64,000 nt of DNA, taken from assembly GCA_034440635.1 (NCBI GenBank), contig JAOTON010001354.1, forward strand, positions 496,001 through 560,000, read 5' to 3'. Positions 13,004 through 23,895 of this stretch are shown here, one piece after another (position 1 is the first letter of the stretch; the number at the start of each line of letters is the position of its first letter). Made by a program: the position numbers and the translations under genes. This DNA comes from Lepas anatifera (lineage: Eukaryota; Arthropoda; Thecostraca; Lepadidae). Below the pieces are notes generated by a model. It was not told the DNA's origin, did no database searches, and saw only the letters and a program-made list of their open reading frames with translations.

Positions 13004-15374
13004 GTTAGTAGGTGCGCTTTTCAAGCATTGTTGTTCCGTAAGAAGGTGAACTCTTAGAGAAACTTAGCATGAAACCAGAGGCTTTTCGGTATGATACCTA
13101 AAGGTGATTGAGACCCAATTCAAACCCCATCAATGTGTTATACTCCCTTTCATGAGTGAGGACAGGGCTAGCCATGCTGAACGATGCCATGCAAACGATT
13201 CTGGAAAGAATATTATCGTAAATACAAATTCATTTTTCTTCGAACATGTCTGCAAATGAACTTTGGACCTCCCAAATGCTAGCTATACTATTTTCTACGT
13301 ATTCATCCGTGTGAAGTTATAGCGAGATCAGCCTGCAGGTGCATAGCCAGGACCAGCGAGGACCGGCGCGAGGAGCTGTTTCACACGTGTGCGGATGAGC
13401 CGGCCCAGCCAGCAGAACGCTCCATTTGACCATAACTTTTGCAACGCGAGCCCCGCCGTGCTGCAGACCTTTGTTCCAGGGCTGTAACTGGGCTGCAAAT
13501 CCACTCGATGTTTTGTCTTCGCTAGGGCAATAGATTATGCAAGAATGTAGCGACGCGGTGAGAAAATTCTGAGATGCACGACCTGGCGATGATGGCGATG
13601 ATGACGGTACGCTGGCAGCGGCAACTGCAGACCAGAGATGACCTGATGGCACCGGGCATGAGGCGGCGTTTGAAAAAGGCCACGATCTCGCCTCTTTGAA
13701 AAGAAACAAGGCGCAAACGATCTTCCCGGAAAAGCACAGTGCAAACTGCAATGACAGTCATTTCCCGGTGCTCTGCCAGCAGAGTAGCTCGATCATGAGC
13801 TGACAGTTGCATGGTGCCCCCGTCCGGCCGGTCGTGCCTACAGCGCTCCGACTGCTGCTCTGACGCTGCGCTCTGTGCAATATTCGGGCGTCAGTCGGCC
13901 TCTGCGGGGGCGCGCTCTCAGCGGGCGCTCCGACTCAACTGACGTCGCCAATAACTCGCACCAGATGCCAGACTCGCCAAAAACGGACCGGCATTACCGG
14001 CGAGAATTTATCGTGCTGCTCTCTCGCAAGATTTACACGACTATCTCGAAAATCGTTGGTGGCGCGACGGGGCGTCGATTTGCCGATATTCTCTGCAAGA
14101 AGTCATTATTTACAGACTCTGAGCAGGCTGCCACCTGAGAATACCAACCAACCGTGGCCCTCCGGCCAAATTGCGGTGGATTTACCAGCGAACAAACTTC
14201 ACCATAAAATGTATAAGACAAACGCTTCCACAAAGCTCCAGCTCGTGACTGCAAGCCGAAACGATCACAGCAAGCGGACCTGTGACAGGTACCGGAACGT
14301 GTAGAATACTGATGAAACCTGAGAATCGCGGAAATTGACGGCAGTGCCGAGCCGGTATTCCCAAATGCACGGTGAGCCCTGGCGGCGGTTTGGGTGTTCA
14401 CCCCAGCGCCACCTCCCGAGCACGCGCGTCCGTCAGGTGCGCCTGTTTTTCGGCGGCTCCACTCACCGCGTATTCAATAGTTGGGAAATGCCGCCGAGAT
14501 CAGCGACTCGTGCGCAAAAACCAGATCCCAACAGCGGCCGCCGGCAAAAAGGCGCGCAAAAACCGCGCCTCACAAATGTTAGGGAAGAGAGGAATTGCCT
14601 CGAATCCAATCGCAGATAAAGGGTATTATTGCCTCGATTGTAGGGACGACGCTCGAGCGGCTAACTAGAACCTCCAGCTCGACATCGTGACTTTAATGGA
14701 GGCAGCGGTATGTCTCCTATGACAGGCGAGTTTGCAACTCGGCTACTCCTGCAGCCGATCATTGGAGCAGATTCAGTTCAGGAAAACTGGCCGGTTGAGA
14801 GTGAGATAGGCGGTCTGGCCGTGGCCGTATAGAGTCGGCCATGCTACTGCGGCCGCGCCGCCGGTGGGCGCCGCCGACGCCAGTCCCGATTAACGAGTAC
14901 AGAATGATATCAAACTTGGGGTCATTTCATGCATATTAAGTCGCGAGCACCAGAAAAAGTACAATAAAACCGTCGGAGGAGTGTATAAATGTAGCAAAAC
15001 TCGCCCACCCCGCGTCCGGCGTGGGTTTGGCAGGCATGTAAGGCAAAGAGAGGGAAGAGCAAGTCACTGACCGCGCCACCGACCAGATGGCGTGATTGGG
15101 GAGCCCTTCTTCTTGTCCCTGAGACAACAGGCACGAATGAATGTGGTGGTGATTACAGGTGAAGACTCAGTGTGCTAGCCCAAGCCCTCCAAACTCTTCA
15201 GGGTGCAAGAAGAAGAAGAAATGATTCCAAGAGGAGTATGGGGAAAACAAGCCATGAAAACTAAAACAGTGACAGAATTATTTATTTTGTATAGAGTTGG
15301 AAAGAAGTTGTTTGCTGATTGATAGTTGAGCGAGTGCGCAGTTCTCGTGCGTAGTCGCCCGGTGTCCCAAAAGG
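13004..15374. other. Non-coding stretch, GC-rich in its second half
   Basis: No exon-like frame with splice sites was recognised. GC-rich segments at about 13320-14500 and 14800-14890 have overlapping frames on both strands without recognisable domains. This would be intron of castor if that gene continues to the left. Confidence 0.35.
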
Positions 15375-15562
15375 CAGAGGCGTAAGGATTTCGCTCAGGG
15401 GGGAGGGGGGCGCCCCGAAAAGGGCCCCTGCGACAGCGCAAAAAGGGCCCTGATGGGTAAAAAAGTGCCCTGGTTGTTACAGAATCGTGTCCTCAGGAGG
15501 ACCCTTTGGGCCCTCAGGGGAGCGGGGGCCGGCTGTCCCTGCCGCCCCTGGCTACGCCTCTG
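15375..15562 (+). mobile_element. hAT-like GC-rich MITE (188 bp)
   Basis: The terminal inverted repeats read CAGAGGCGTA at the left and TACGCCTCTG at the right. The flanks are 8-bp repeats, CCAAAAGG (15367-15374) and CCAACAGG (15563-15570), with one mismatch. The interior has GGGCGCCCCGAAAAGGGCCC and GCGACAGCGC words shared with the element at 24450-24734, so both belong to one family. An 8-bp target duplication with CAG-type ends is the pattern of hAT transposons. There is no coding capacity. Confidence 0.8.
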
Positions 15563-15570
15563 CCAACAGG

Positions 15571-16860
15571 TCAGAGAAGGTGACGGCGCCGCAGCTGACA
15601 CCCAGCTGCCAGAACGGCTCAAACGCCCTTTATGGCTGCCCTGCAAATGCGCAGGCGGCTGATTCGGTGAAGCCACCCGCATTTGCATGTGAAAAGTAGT
15701 CGGCGGCGATCGGCCGTCGGACCAATCGGCCGAGCCGAGCCGGCCGTAATCTCCACAGGGTGAGAGTCGGCGCAGATCGCGCCCGGCCGTGATTCAGTGC
15801 CGGTCCGGCCTCTCCTCCGCCTTTTTGTCGACGGTGTTCTCTCGCAACTGGGCCGCACCCAACCCCATCCAATCCGACCCGATCCAGTCCGGATCCGGAT
15901 CCTGCGGCCGGCTGCAACCGGGTCATTCAGCGCCGCAGCTGCGCACCGCTCCGGCGGAACTGTCCCGACACGGGCGGCCGCGACAGAGGAAGTGTCGGCG
16001 GGTGGCGGGCGCTGGGGACGCCGGCGGCGGTGAAGCTCTCCCACCGACACGCGCTGCGGTCACACGGGGTGGCTGGCGATAGATGGGAACAATGCTGGCC
16101 AGCTGACCCGAGGTGGCTCAGAGGCCGCGTGTCCGCGCGTCAGCGGTGCGCCAATTTACTCCGACAAGAACAGAGAGCATGCTTTGCGCCCATTATCCTG
16201 ACGCAAGCGATTCAGCTCGCTCGTTAAAGCAATTACACCGATTAGAGCGGATCGAAACCTGACATGTGATCGCTTTCCCGATATTTGGCCCGTCCGGCTC
16301 GCACAAGTGTAGCTTTTTCTGTAACCGTGGGTGGGGCCACACGAGTCGGTCCCAAGTGTTGGACCCTGCCGTGTAACATGAGCGAAAAACGTCATTGATG
16401 CGGCGAATGCGCAATTCGGTAAGCTTCGCGTATTGAGGCTGATCTATGTCCAACACAATACTTCGAAGCCCCCTCAAATTCATTTAGGAATCTTATGTTT
16501 TTCCGTTGCAGGTCATCAATGTTGGTCTTATGCAGCTCTAAATTCAGAGAATCAACATGCTACCTGCTATATTGGTGCAGTCACCTGAGGCCCCCCCCAA
16601 ATATACACATAAAAGGCACATCTATATGCCATGAGGTGAGATGTCAGTCGCACGCCATTACTATGGCCTGCATTCACTTAATACTGCGAAGTGTGCCAGA
16701 ATGATTAACTGGGTGCATACATGCACGGCGGCTGTCTCCGAGCCTGTCTGTCTTGCCTTTGCTGTCACGACCTGACCGTCGTTTATCAAACCCAGGCATT
16801 AGTGCTTGGCTGGAAACCAGCGGCTCTACTTTTGGTCTCGGTAAGTCCAGCCTGGAGTCA
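15571..16860. other. GC-rich then mixed non-coding DNA
   Basis: 15.57-16.2 kb is CpG-rich with frames open on both strands and no recognisable domain. 16.2-16.86 kb is ordinary sequence with no gene seen. Confidence 0.35.
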
Positions 16861-17197
16861 TTCCAACCTGACCTGCAGCTGTTACACGGAAACTGACCGG
16901 ACGCAAACGCTTAGAAACTGACCTGACGCAAACCCTCAGAAAATAACCTGCAGCTGTATTCTAAAGACTAACCTGATGCAAACAATCAGGGACTAACCTG
17001 ACGCAAATCCTCAGGAGCTGACCTGCAGCAAATCCTCAGGAACTGACCTGACCCTATAAGCCGCCAACTTACCTGCAGCTGTGCCCCAGAGACTGAGCTG
17101 ACGCGAACCACCAGGCACTGAGCTGCAGCTATAAACCTCAGACTTACCTGCAGCTGTGCCCCAGAGACTGAGCTGGCGCGAACCACCAGTGACTGAC
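16861..17197 (-). repeat. Degenerate tandem array containing repeated 5' splice-site sequences
   Basis: On the minus strand, directly after the donor of castor exon B, imperfect units of about 25-27 bp repeat CTGCAG or GTCAG followed by GTCAGT, GTTAGT or GTAAGT and then CCTGAGGATTTG- or CTGGTGGTTCGCG-like filler. Two sites are perfect matches to the consensus donor CAG|GTAAGT, with their GTAAGT at 17142-17147 and 17067-17072. They are exactly 75 bp apart inside a nearly perfect 75-bp repeat. The exon reading frame stays open through both. Units become more degenerate away from the exon. The array therefore offers alternative donors to exon B: the annotated one leaves phase 1, while the two perfect ones leave phase 0. 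Confidence 0.75.
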
Positions 17198-17890
17198 CTG
17201 GAGCGGCGGGGCGCGCTTCGCCCTGGTCCGGCTGGAAGCCGTACATGCCCAGCAGCTCTCGCATGGTGTTCTCGGCGTACCGCTTCATCTCCGACGCCTC
17301 GGCCGCCGGCGCCGCGCCGCCCTGCACCGTCCGGTTGATCTGCGTCGGTGTCCGCACTGTCAGGTCCATCGGTGCCGACGCGTCGGCGGCCGGCGGCGGC
17401 GGCGCGCGCGCGTCCGTCAGGTCCAGCGCGTACTCGTCGGCGGCGCCACCGGCGTCGACGCTGGCCTCACCATCCGGAGGTGCCGCGTACTGGTAGACGA
17501 TGGCTCGAGGCTGGAAGTTCTTGCGCTTGTTACGGCGTCCGCACGCCTCAGAGGAGACTGGGAATGCCGGCAGCGGCTGCTGGTCGGAGGGGAAGTGGGC
17601 TGCCGGCGTGGGCCACGGCCAGCCGCCGCCACCGCCGTCGTCGGCGGCGGCAGCGGCGTCAGCAGCGGCGGCGGCGCCGTCCCGCCAGTCTGTCGTGTCG
17701 CTGTCGCTGTCCCCCAGTCGACGCTCCTCACTATCTGCCTCCTCGTCGCTCTGCGGCGGCTCCTCCTGCTCCCGGGACGGCTGCTGCGGAGGATGCTGCG
17801 GAGCCTGCTGCGGAGGCGGTGGCTGGGGACGGACCTGCGCTTCATCTGGTTCAGAGTCGGAGCCACCTCGGTCGTTGGTGTCAGCATCAC
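17198..17890 (-). CDS. cas: Castor/CASZ1-type transcription factor, N-terminal exon B (partial gene)
   Basis: This is a single open exon of 693 bp between an acceptor (pyrimidine-rich tract then CTCGGCAG, ending at 17891) and a donor (CCAG|GTCAGT, 17197-17192). It starts with 2 nt that complete a codon and leaves 1 nt, so it joins exon A in frame. The 230 codons give an acidic, Pro/Gln-rich N-terminus (1-60), Ala and Gly runs (71-89), a basic motif RRNKRKNFQPR (118-128), CtBP-like motifs ALDLT (154-158) and PMDLT (173-177), and YAENTMRELLGMYGF (204-218). The last motif matches the conserved N-terminal CASZ1 segment remembered as YAASTMTEFLGMFGY. Castor proteins are nuclear zinc-finger regulators of neural and cardiac development. 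The zinc fingers are not in this exon and would lie to the left, outside the window. The Ala, Gly and Pro runs follow GC-rich codon repeats. The family call is from memory of the human protein, and function is inferred. Confidence 0.72.
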
Positions 17891-18712
17891 CTGCCGAGGA
17901 GATCAGGGCTTACAAATAAGCATAATGACCTTATCTTTCAAACTGGAATCACCACTGCAATAAATAACATGTGACTAAGTAACATGTGAATAAAGCTAAA
18001 TACATACAGTTAAATACAGCTACATAATAAAGCTAAATACATAAAATAACATGTAAATAAAGCTTAAGATGTGTACGAAACATCGACCCACAAATATTCC
18101 TGATATCTTTTACGGTCTACAACAAAGAAACAAGATATATTGGGAAAATAAGAAGAGTGTTCTATGGGGAAGGTCAAGGAAAGCTGAGGAAGTAACAGGT
18201 GACTAATACAGCAACAAAAGCTGACACCGCAGCCACCCTGGCATTCAATTATTCATGCATCGTAACTTTAGACGAAGAATGCAAAATCGGTCCACTGAGT
18301 CATTTTTCTCCTTTGAAGTGCTCGTACGCTCTGATCACGTTTTGTGAGATTTAAACACGCCAAATTAATTACAATACAAACACGCAAGACAGTTTTGAAA
18401 GTAAACCCTAGAAATTAAACCCTAGAACATGCCACGGTTGTGGAAATAGTCGGAGAAATGTGATCTAGACAAGACAATTCACGATAAGTTTGAATGATCA
18501 CAACGAAAACTGTAGAAAGGACCAGAAATTTGTGTGTGGTAGTTACATCTAATTGAATATGTTCTTTCACAGGATACAAACTACAACTAGTAGCGTGTAA
18601 GTAAAGAGAGCTATAGCCACTCGTTTTCGTAATATACAAATGTACGGCCTTAGATGCCTATCCGTGTATCCAACTAGTCTAAAAGGTTAAACTGGAAACG
18701 ATTTTTAGTATT

Positions 18713-18758
18713 TTTATTTTTTTTTTTTTTTTTTTTTTTTTTATTTTATTTTTTTAGG
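18713..18758. repeat. Poly-T tract
   Basis: A nearly pure T run of about 45 bp, interrupted by single A bases, directly abuts the SINE-like sequence that follows. Confidence 0.9.
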
Positions 18759-18916
18759 TTGGGCTTCCATGCGCCTGCCTGGGTTCAAATTCCGGGTGGG
18801 AACAGTGAAAAGGGACTGCCTGGTCCTCCACATACCTTTCCAACTGGTGGGAGTTGGCGACGCCATATGATCTCAGTCGCTGGTGCGACATAAAGCCCCA
18901 CGGCTCAATCAAAATA
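18759..18916 (+). mobile_element. tRNA-derived SINE-like copy
   Basis: The sequence contains a good RNA polymerase III B-box (GGGTTCAAATTCCGG) and a body that resembles the copy at 53775-53960. Both have the B-box, then CCTTCCAAnnnn, a GACNCCAnnTGAnCTCAGnnGCTGG segment and a CATAAAGCCCC end. The A-box part is weak. The shared tail makes a common family more likely than two chance B-boxes. Confidence 0.5.
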
Positions 18917-20064
18917 TACAAATAGCATGAAATACATATACAAATCATACCTGATAAAACTAAGATAAACAGCGTACTCGAGGCCATTTAAATAAACTAT
19001 AACTGTCATACCATCATAGGGGTTTCATCTCACTAGTTATATTCTACAGCATCTCGAGCTCGCTCTGAACATCTACCACCATTCCGCCCGCGGCGCGCTG
19101 TCGCGCAGGGGGTCACAAAGTCGCCGCCAAGGTCACCCGACAACTTGCCCTCAGGCGCTCTGACAGTCGCAGCAACACATGTGATGGAAAATAGCTGTTG
19201 AACACGTGACTGGAAGCAGACTAATGACGACAATGACTTAAATTAATGGTTGAAGTCTTAGGGAGAACACTTTTGAATACATTTCAAGATTTTGAGCTTT
19301 AGGATTTTCGAAGGAGAGCATCAAAGAGAAAAGCGTCCATTGTGGATAGTTGTGATGCTCCTTATAGTTCTAAAAGGACAAAAATAATTATTTCGGGGTT
19401 TTGAAGATGCGCGAAATGCTAAGGTCATGTGACATTGGCAACCAATGTCTTGATGAAAGGGGTCGAATTACTTAATTTTCAAGGAATCACTGGATCTTAA
19501 ATCCCGGGTCAGGCATTTAAAAAGCAGTCACGCTGTGCACTCAAATCACGTTTCCCTGACAGGCGTGATGACAGCGCAATGTTAATGAGTGTTTTCCATT
19601 AATTTTACATTACGATTGTTAGCTGATTTTGGATGAGCCCCAACGGACCAAGACTCTCCTTCTTAACAAAATGTAAGACAATGCGTTACTTTCTCGTTCT
19701 TAATTTAGCGCTACGTTTGAAATAATCGGACATATTTTGGCACGGAACATTACATTAAGCCATCTTTGCCACTTATCCATTGAGTTCTCCAGCTTCGCAG
19801 AATCAAGGTTTGACCTTTAAATCCGGCTAGGAGTCGATTTCTTTGGCTCTGCTCCAGATCTGTCGCCAAGGGTGGCGTTGCCTGTCGCCTCTGCGCCGCA
19901 TCTGTCACCAGACGCTGCATCGTGAGTCGACAGAGCTGCACGTCACCTCCTGCCTCCCCCGACAGAACTGAGACAATAGCGCCTCTGACGCTTCTCTCAT
20001 CTCCACGATATTAATCACAGTCCTCTTAATAGCCACCTCCTGAGCCAACATGAAATATTTACAT

Positions 20065-20119
20065 CCTCTCTCGCTCTCTCTCTTCTTCTTCTTCTTCTTC
20101 TTCTTTTCTTCTTCTTCTC
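20065..20119. repeat. CT/TTC microsatellite
   Basis: A run of CTCTCT followed by about 13 TTC units with one interruption. Confidence 0.95.
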
Positions 20120-20668
20120 CCACTTGATCTCCCCCTCGTCTCTTTTTCTCTCTATTTCAGTTTTCCTAATTCTCCTGCCTGCTGATATTGACGTGATGTG
20201 GCGTGGGCAGATTTCAACTAGCGAAGTTCAGAATACAATGATGCAGCGGTGGGGCCACTGTCATGACTTCAAGACCTGGATGCGCTCCTCTGCATCCCTG
20301 ATTTATACTGAGGCCATTTATGACGTGTGAAATATTTTGGGAAACGTGCTGACATGCAAAATTACGAACATTCAAGTGGCTAAATATACAGTGACTTCAA
20401 TGTTTGGCAACTGACGCAACCCGCCATGCTGTTCATGCATTTAACGATTTAATGGGTTCTTGCTGGCCAGATGCACACTGCGAATGTCCTTGTTCATCTC
20501 AAATATCTTGCTTGCATCGAGGGAGGCGGTGGTCATTCTGATTATACTCTGTTACAAGTATCATACTGTTTTTAGCTTCATGAAGATATAATCACTTTGC
20601 AATCTTCTCTGGAAATAATAGAAACGACGTAACCTGGGGCTAACTCTTCACCACCTGCGGAGTCCAAT

Positions 20669-21380
20669 TTAACCTCCCCTCAGTTTTTTGAAATTATTCC
20701 CGACTCTATTTTCATGGGGGACGCGTCATTTTGCACACCTCTAATATTATACATTTGACAACCTATGACGGGAAATTGGCATCAGGTAAGGTCAGCAAGT
20801 TATGACGGCATTTATAAACCCATGTAAGGTGGATTTGTTCTTCTAAAATTAGGCTGACAGCACCAGGGTTCAGTTTGTCTTCTAGAAGAGCTAGATCAAA
20901 TTTCTAAACATCATTCAAATGCTCTTGAAAGGAAAAATATGTATGCTGGCATCCATTTTGACGTTATGTCAAAAATAATGTCACATAGGTCACCAAAATC
21001 ATGGTTTTTGAAAATGTATGTGCCTATAACTTTTAAACGAGAAAAAGACACAACAATAAACTTGGTATGATATTGAAGCACATGACCGAATGATTCAGCT
21101 GATTTACAACACGACCCTTAAAGGTCATTATTTGACCTTGACCTAAGGTCAAGATCACCATGTGATTTTTCAAGGTCATGGCATGTCATTCGAGTTCAAG
21201 GGTCAGGATAAAAAAACACAGTGATGTCTTTGGTTTTATTTTAGATATAATTGTTTCCGAGTTATAAATCAGCGACACATAAATAAGCCACAAGTATCAC
21301 TGTGATGCCTGCAATATCACCACGAGTGGTGATACTATCACCACGAGGGGTGATACTATCACCACTCGTGGTTGAACTGA
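20669..21380 (+). mobile_element. Decayed relative of the TTAA/AGGTCA element family
   Basis: It starts at a TTAA followed by CCTCCCCTCAG. The interior shares words with copy 1, such as GCTCTTGA, GGCATCCATTTTGACGTTA and a TGACCTTGACCTAAGGTCA cluster. The right end is unclear: a hairpin cluster and GTGGTTGAAC occupy the place of a proper terminus, and no matching TTAA is found. The boundaries are approximate. Confidence 0.45.
21316..21373. repeat. Three consecutive short palindromes (hairpin cluster)
   Basis: ATCACCACGAGTGGTGAT, then ATCACCACGAGGGGTGAT, then ATCACCACTCGTGGTT follow each other, separated by ACT. The first has perfect 8-bp arms. The third is the complement-like version of the same word, so the cluster can fold both locally and over its full length. 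Confidence 0.8.
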
Positions 21381-22849
21381 CCTCGGCAGACTGCGTTTTT
21401 CAAATGAGAGTTGTGGCATGGAGTGACATTAAGAACCAGCTATGCAGATAAAAAGATATCCTATGGCTAAAACGGAATGTAGGCTGGATGTGTAATGTCT
21501 CCTACTCTCTCTTCTCCCAAGCCAAGTGTTTATTGCATATTATTGTAAATAAAAAAAATTATTGCCATGAAGGACCATCTGGTATTGCACTTCTCAGTTG
21601 TTGGATATGGGACTCTAAGTCTATGGCAAAGGCCCTATGTTCGACCCCATTCCAATATCTTATGCCCCTTTTACAACAATGTAAGAAGTAACGCTCTTTT
21701 AATCCAGTGCCAAACCAAAAACAAGCAATAACAACAGAAGAAAGAAACCGCCCAACCATCGCCTACAACTGGTCCAATACATCCACCATCTCCACAAACG
21801 CCGACCCCAGGCGACACCCCGCGATTTCCGGCCGGACTCGACCTCTCCGGCTGACCACGCCGGGCCACCCCCTCAGTGGCAGGGCCGCATGTCAAGCTTG
21901 CATGCAACGGCACGCGCCGCTCTGCCCGGCGGCCACCGTGACCGCCTGTTTACTGCCTTGCCGCCGGCGACGCCGGAAACCGACAAAAAGGCGCGGACGC
22001 TGGACGGTCGGGGGGGGCAGGGGGTGACGTCGTCTCGAGGTGAGAGTACGTTTATTTACCCGTCCGTCGCCGACTGCGGGTGACAGTGACGCGACACCTC
22101 TGAATTGTCCTGATGACGGAAAGGGGGGTCAGCGCTCGGCTCAGGATGCGATTTGGCGGAAAATTCGCAGCCCACCCAGCCATAGTGGTGCCGTGTTGCG
22201 GGCGTTAATTTGGAGAAGCTAAAACTGCAGCTAACGCCATTCATGATGTGGTGTGAGCTACAACCACTCAGTTTATCTCACAAAAAAGCCCGGAGTGAGG
22301 CAATGCAGTCAACAATTTTCTTGTGTTCAATGTTTCATATCATGTCATCATTTACTAAAACTGGTTGGATTTGAATCAGAGCTAAATGATCAACCGATAC
22401 CTTAATAAGCTGCATTTTAGAGCCCTATCTTAGAGGAATCGCTTAATTTGTGCTTGGATGGTCGCTTATATTGAATGGTGCATTCGGAGTCGCAATAACA
22501 ATCCCATTTAATTGATTGTTATGAAAAGTGCCGAAAGTTCTTATCAAAGATATGTTTGTGTGTTAAGAAATATCTTTCTTTTTGTGTCCACAAAGTTATG
22601 GTTTAAAAAATATATTAAACATACACCATGCCATGCTACAGACACTCGTGAACGCAGCGAAAACCTAGCCACTTCACACTAAACGGCATCCATCCCATCG
22701 AAATTGGAAAACACCACCCCTGTCAAAAATTAAAATCATAGATGACAATTAAGAGGCACCAGAAGTATGTATGAGGTAAAACCTCTCTCACGTTCTAGTC
22801 CCTGAGTTTGAACACTGAGCTTGTAAGATCGTGTTTTACTTTTCGATGA
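21381..22849. other. Intronic non-coding DNA with a GC-rich block
   Basis: The GC-rich segment is at about 21770-22210, with frames on both strands and no domain. The rest is AT-rich. No exon was seen. A weak tRNA-like B-box (GTTCGACCCC) at about 21640 is not enough to call a SINE. Confidence 0.35.
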
Positions 22850-23895
22850 GAATGTGCTTTGGTTTGCATTCTGTGTTCCCCCGGTGAGAATGTGCTCTAA
22901 TTTGATGACTGGATTTCGGTAGACCGGTGACACTCCGTTCGGGCCTGCGAGGTTAGCATTGTTTTTGACCTCAGAAGTTGAAGATGTCTTCCAACCTTCC
23001 AAGCTGGCTCTGACTTGAAATTTTGACGTTATGTCCTAATCTAAGCATTGTGTTTTGGCCTGAGAAGTCGGTGCTGTGTTCCAGCCTTCAGAGTTGGCTC
23101 TGACCTTCAATGTTGACGTCATGCTCTGACCTGAGAAGTAAGCGTTGTGTTCTGACCTTCGAGTTGGGCGTTGTGTTCTGACCTGCCAGGTAGGCGTTGT
23201 GCTCTGACCGTTGTGATCTGTGCTGCAAGGTGGGTGTTGTGTTCTGACCTGCCAGGTGGGCGTTGTGTTCTGACCTGCCAGGTGGGCGTTGTGTTTCTGA
23301 CCTGCGAGGTGGACGTTGTGTTCTGACCTGCGAGGTGGACGTTGTGTTCTGACCTGCAGGTGGCGTTGTGTTCTGACCTGCCAGGTGGGTGTTGTGTTCT
23401 GACCTGCCAGGTGGGCGTTGTGCTCTGACCTGCGAGACGTTGTGTTCTCACCGTTGTGTTCTGACCGCTGTGCACTGACCTGCCAGGTGGGTGTTGTGTT
23501 CTGACCTGCGAGGCTGATGTTGTGCACTGACCTGCCAGGTGGGTGTTGTGTTCTGACCTGCCAGGTGGGCGTTGTGCACTGACCTGCCAGGTGGGTGTTG
23601 TGCACTGACCTGCCAGGTGGGTGTTGTGCACTGACCTGCCAGGTGGGTGTTGTGTTCTGACCTGCGAGGCTGATGTTGTGCACTGACCTGCCAGGTGGGT
23701 GTTGTGTTCTGACCTGCGAGGTGGACGTTGTGCACTGACCTGCCAGGTGGGTGTTGTGTTCTGACCTGCGAGGCTGATGTTGTGCACTGACCTGCCAGGT
23801 GGGTGTTGTGTTCTGACCTGCGAGGCTGATGTTGTGCACTGACCTGCCAGGTGGGTGTTGTGTTCTGACCTGCGAGGCTGCTGTTGTGCACTGAC
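22850..23895 (-). repeat. 26-bp minisatellite made of repeated castor exon-A splice donors
   Basis: On the minus strand the unit is about CACCTGGCAGGTCAGTGCAC plus AACACC (26 bp). Two main variants alternate: CACCTGGCAG|GTCAGT and CCTCGCAG|GTCAGA. The first unit is the end of exon A itself (the codons for HLA plus the donor). Copies between 23160 and 23895 are close to one another, while those between about 22850 and 23160 are increasingly degenerate. Because 26 is not a multiple of 3, three units give a 78-nt / 26-residue super-period, and the array has hardly any stop codons in all three minus-strand frames. Each unit keeps a usable-looking GT donor. Confidence 0.88.

Larger units (their letters stand above)
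17891..23895 (-). other. Intron between castor exons A and B (6005 bp, phase 1)
   Basis: The donor GTCAGT is at 23895-23890 and the acceptor CAG is at 17893-17891 on the minus strand. The exon A remainder (G) and the exon B start (GT) make a glycine codon, so the splice preserves the frame. Between them lie a SINE-like piece, a TTC microsatellite, a decayed TTAA-family element, a hairpin cluster, a GC-rich block (about 21.77-22.2 kb) and the 26-bp donor array. No further exon was recognised. Confidence 0.6.

Noticed and set aside
1..17197. CASZ-type zinc-finger exons downstream of exon B
   Set aside because: I looked for minus-strand frames with paired Cys and HFHC/HYHC patterns and found none. 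The fingers must be outside the window if the gene is intact.
17417..17890. 157-codon frame and a 208-codon plus frame overlapping castor exon B
   Set aside because: They are Arg/Ser-rich shadows of the true frame. Only the chosen frame gives phase continuity with exon A and the CASZ1-like motifs.
21560..21730. tRNA or SINE at a GTTCGACCCC B-box
   Set aside because: No credible A-box or cloverleaf, and no second copy in the window.
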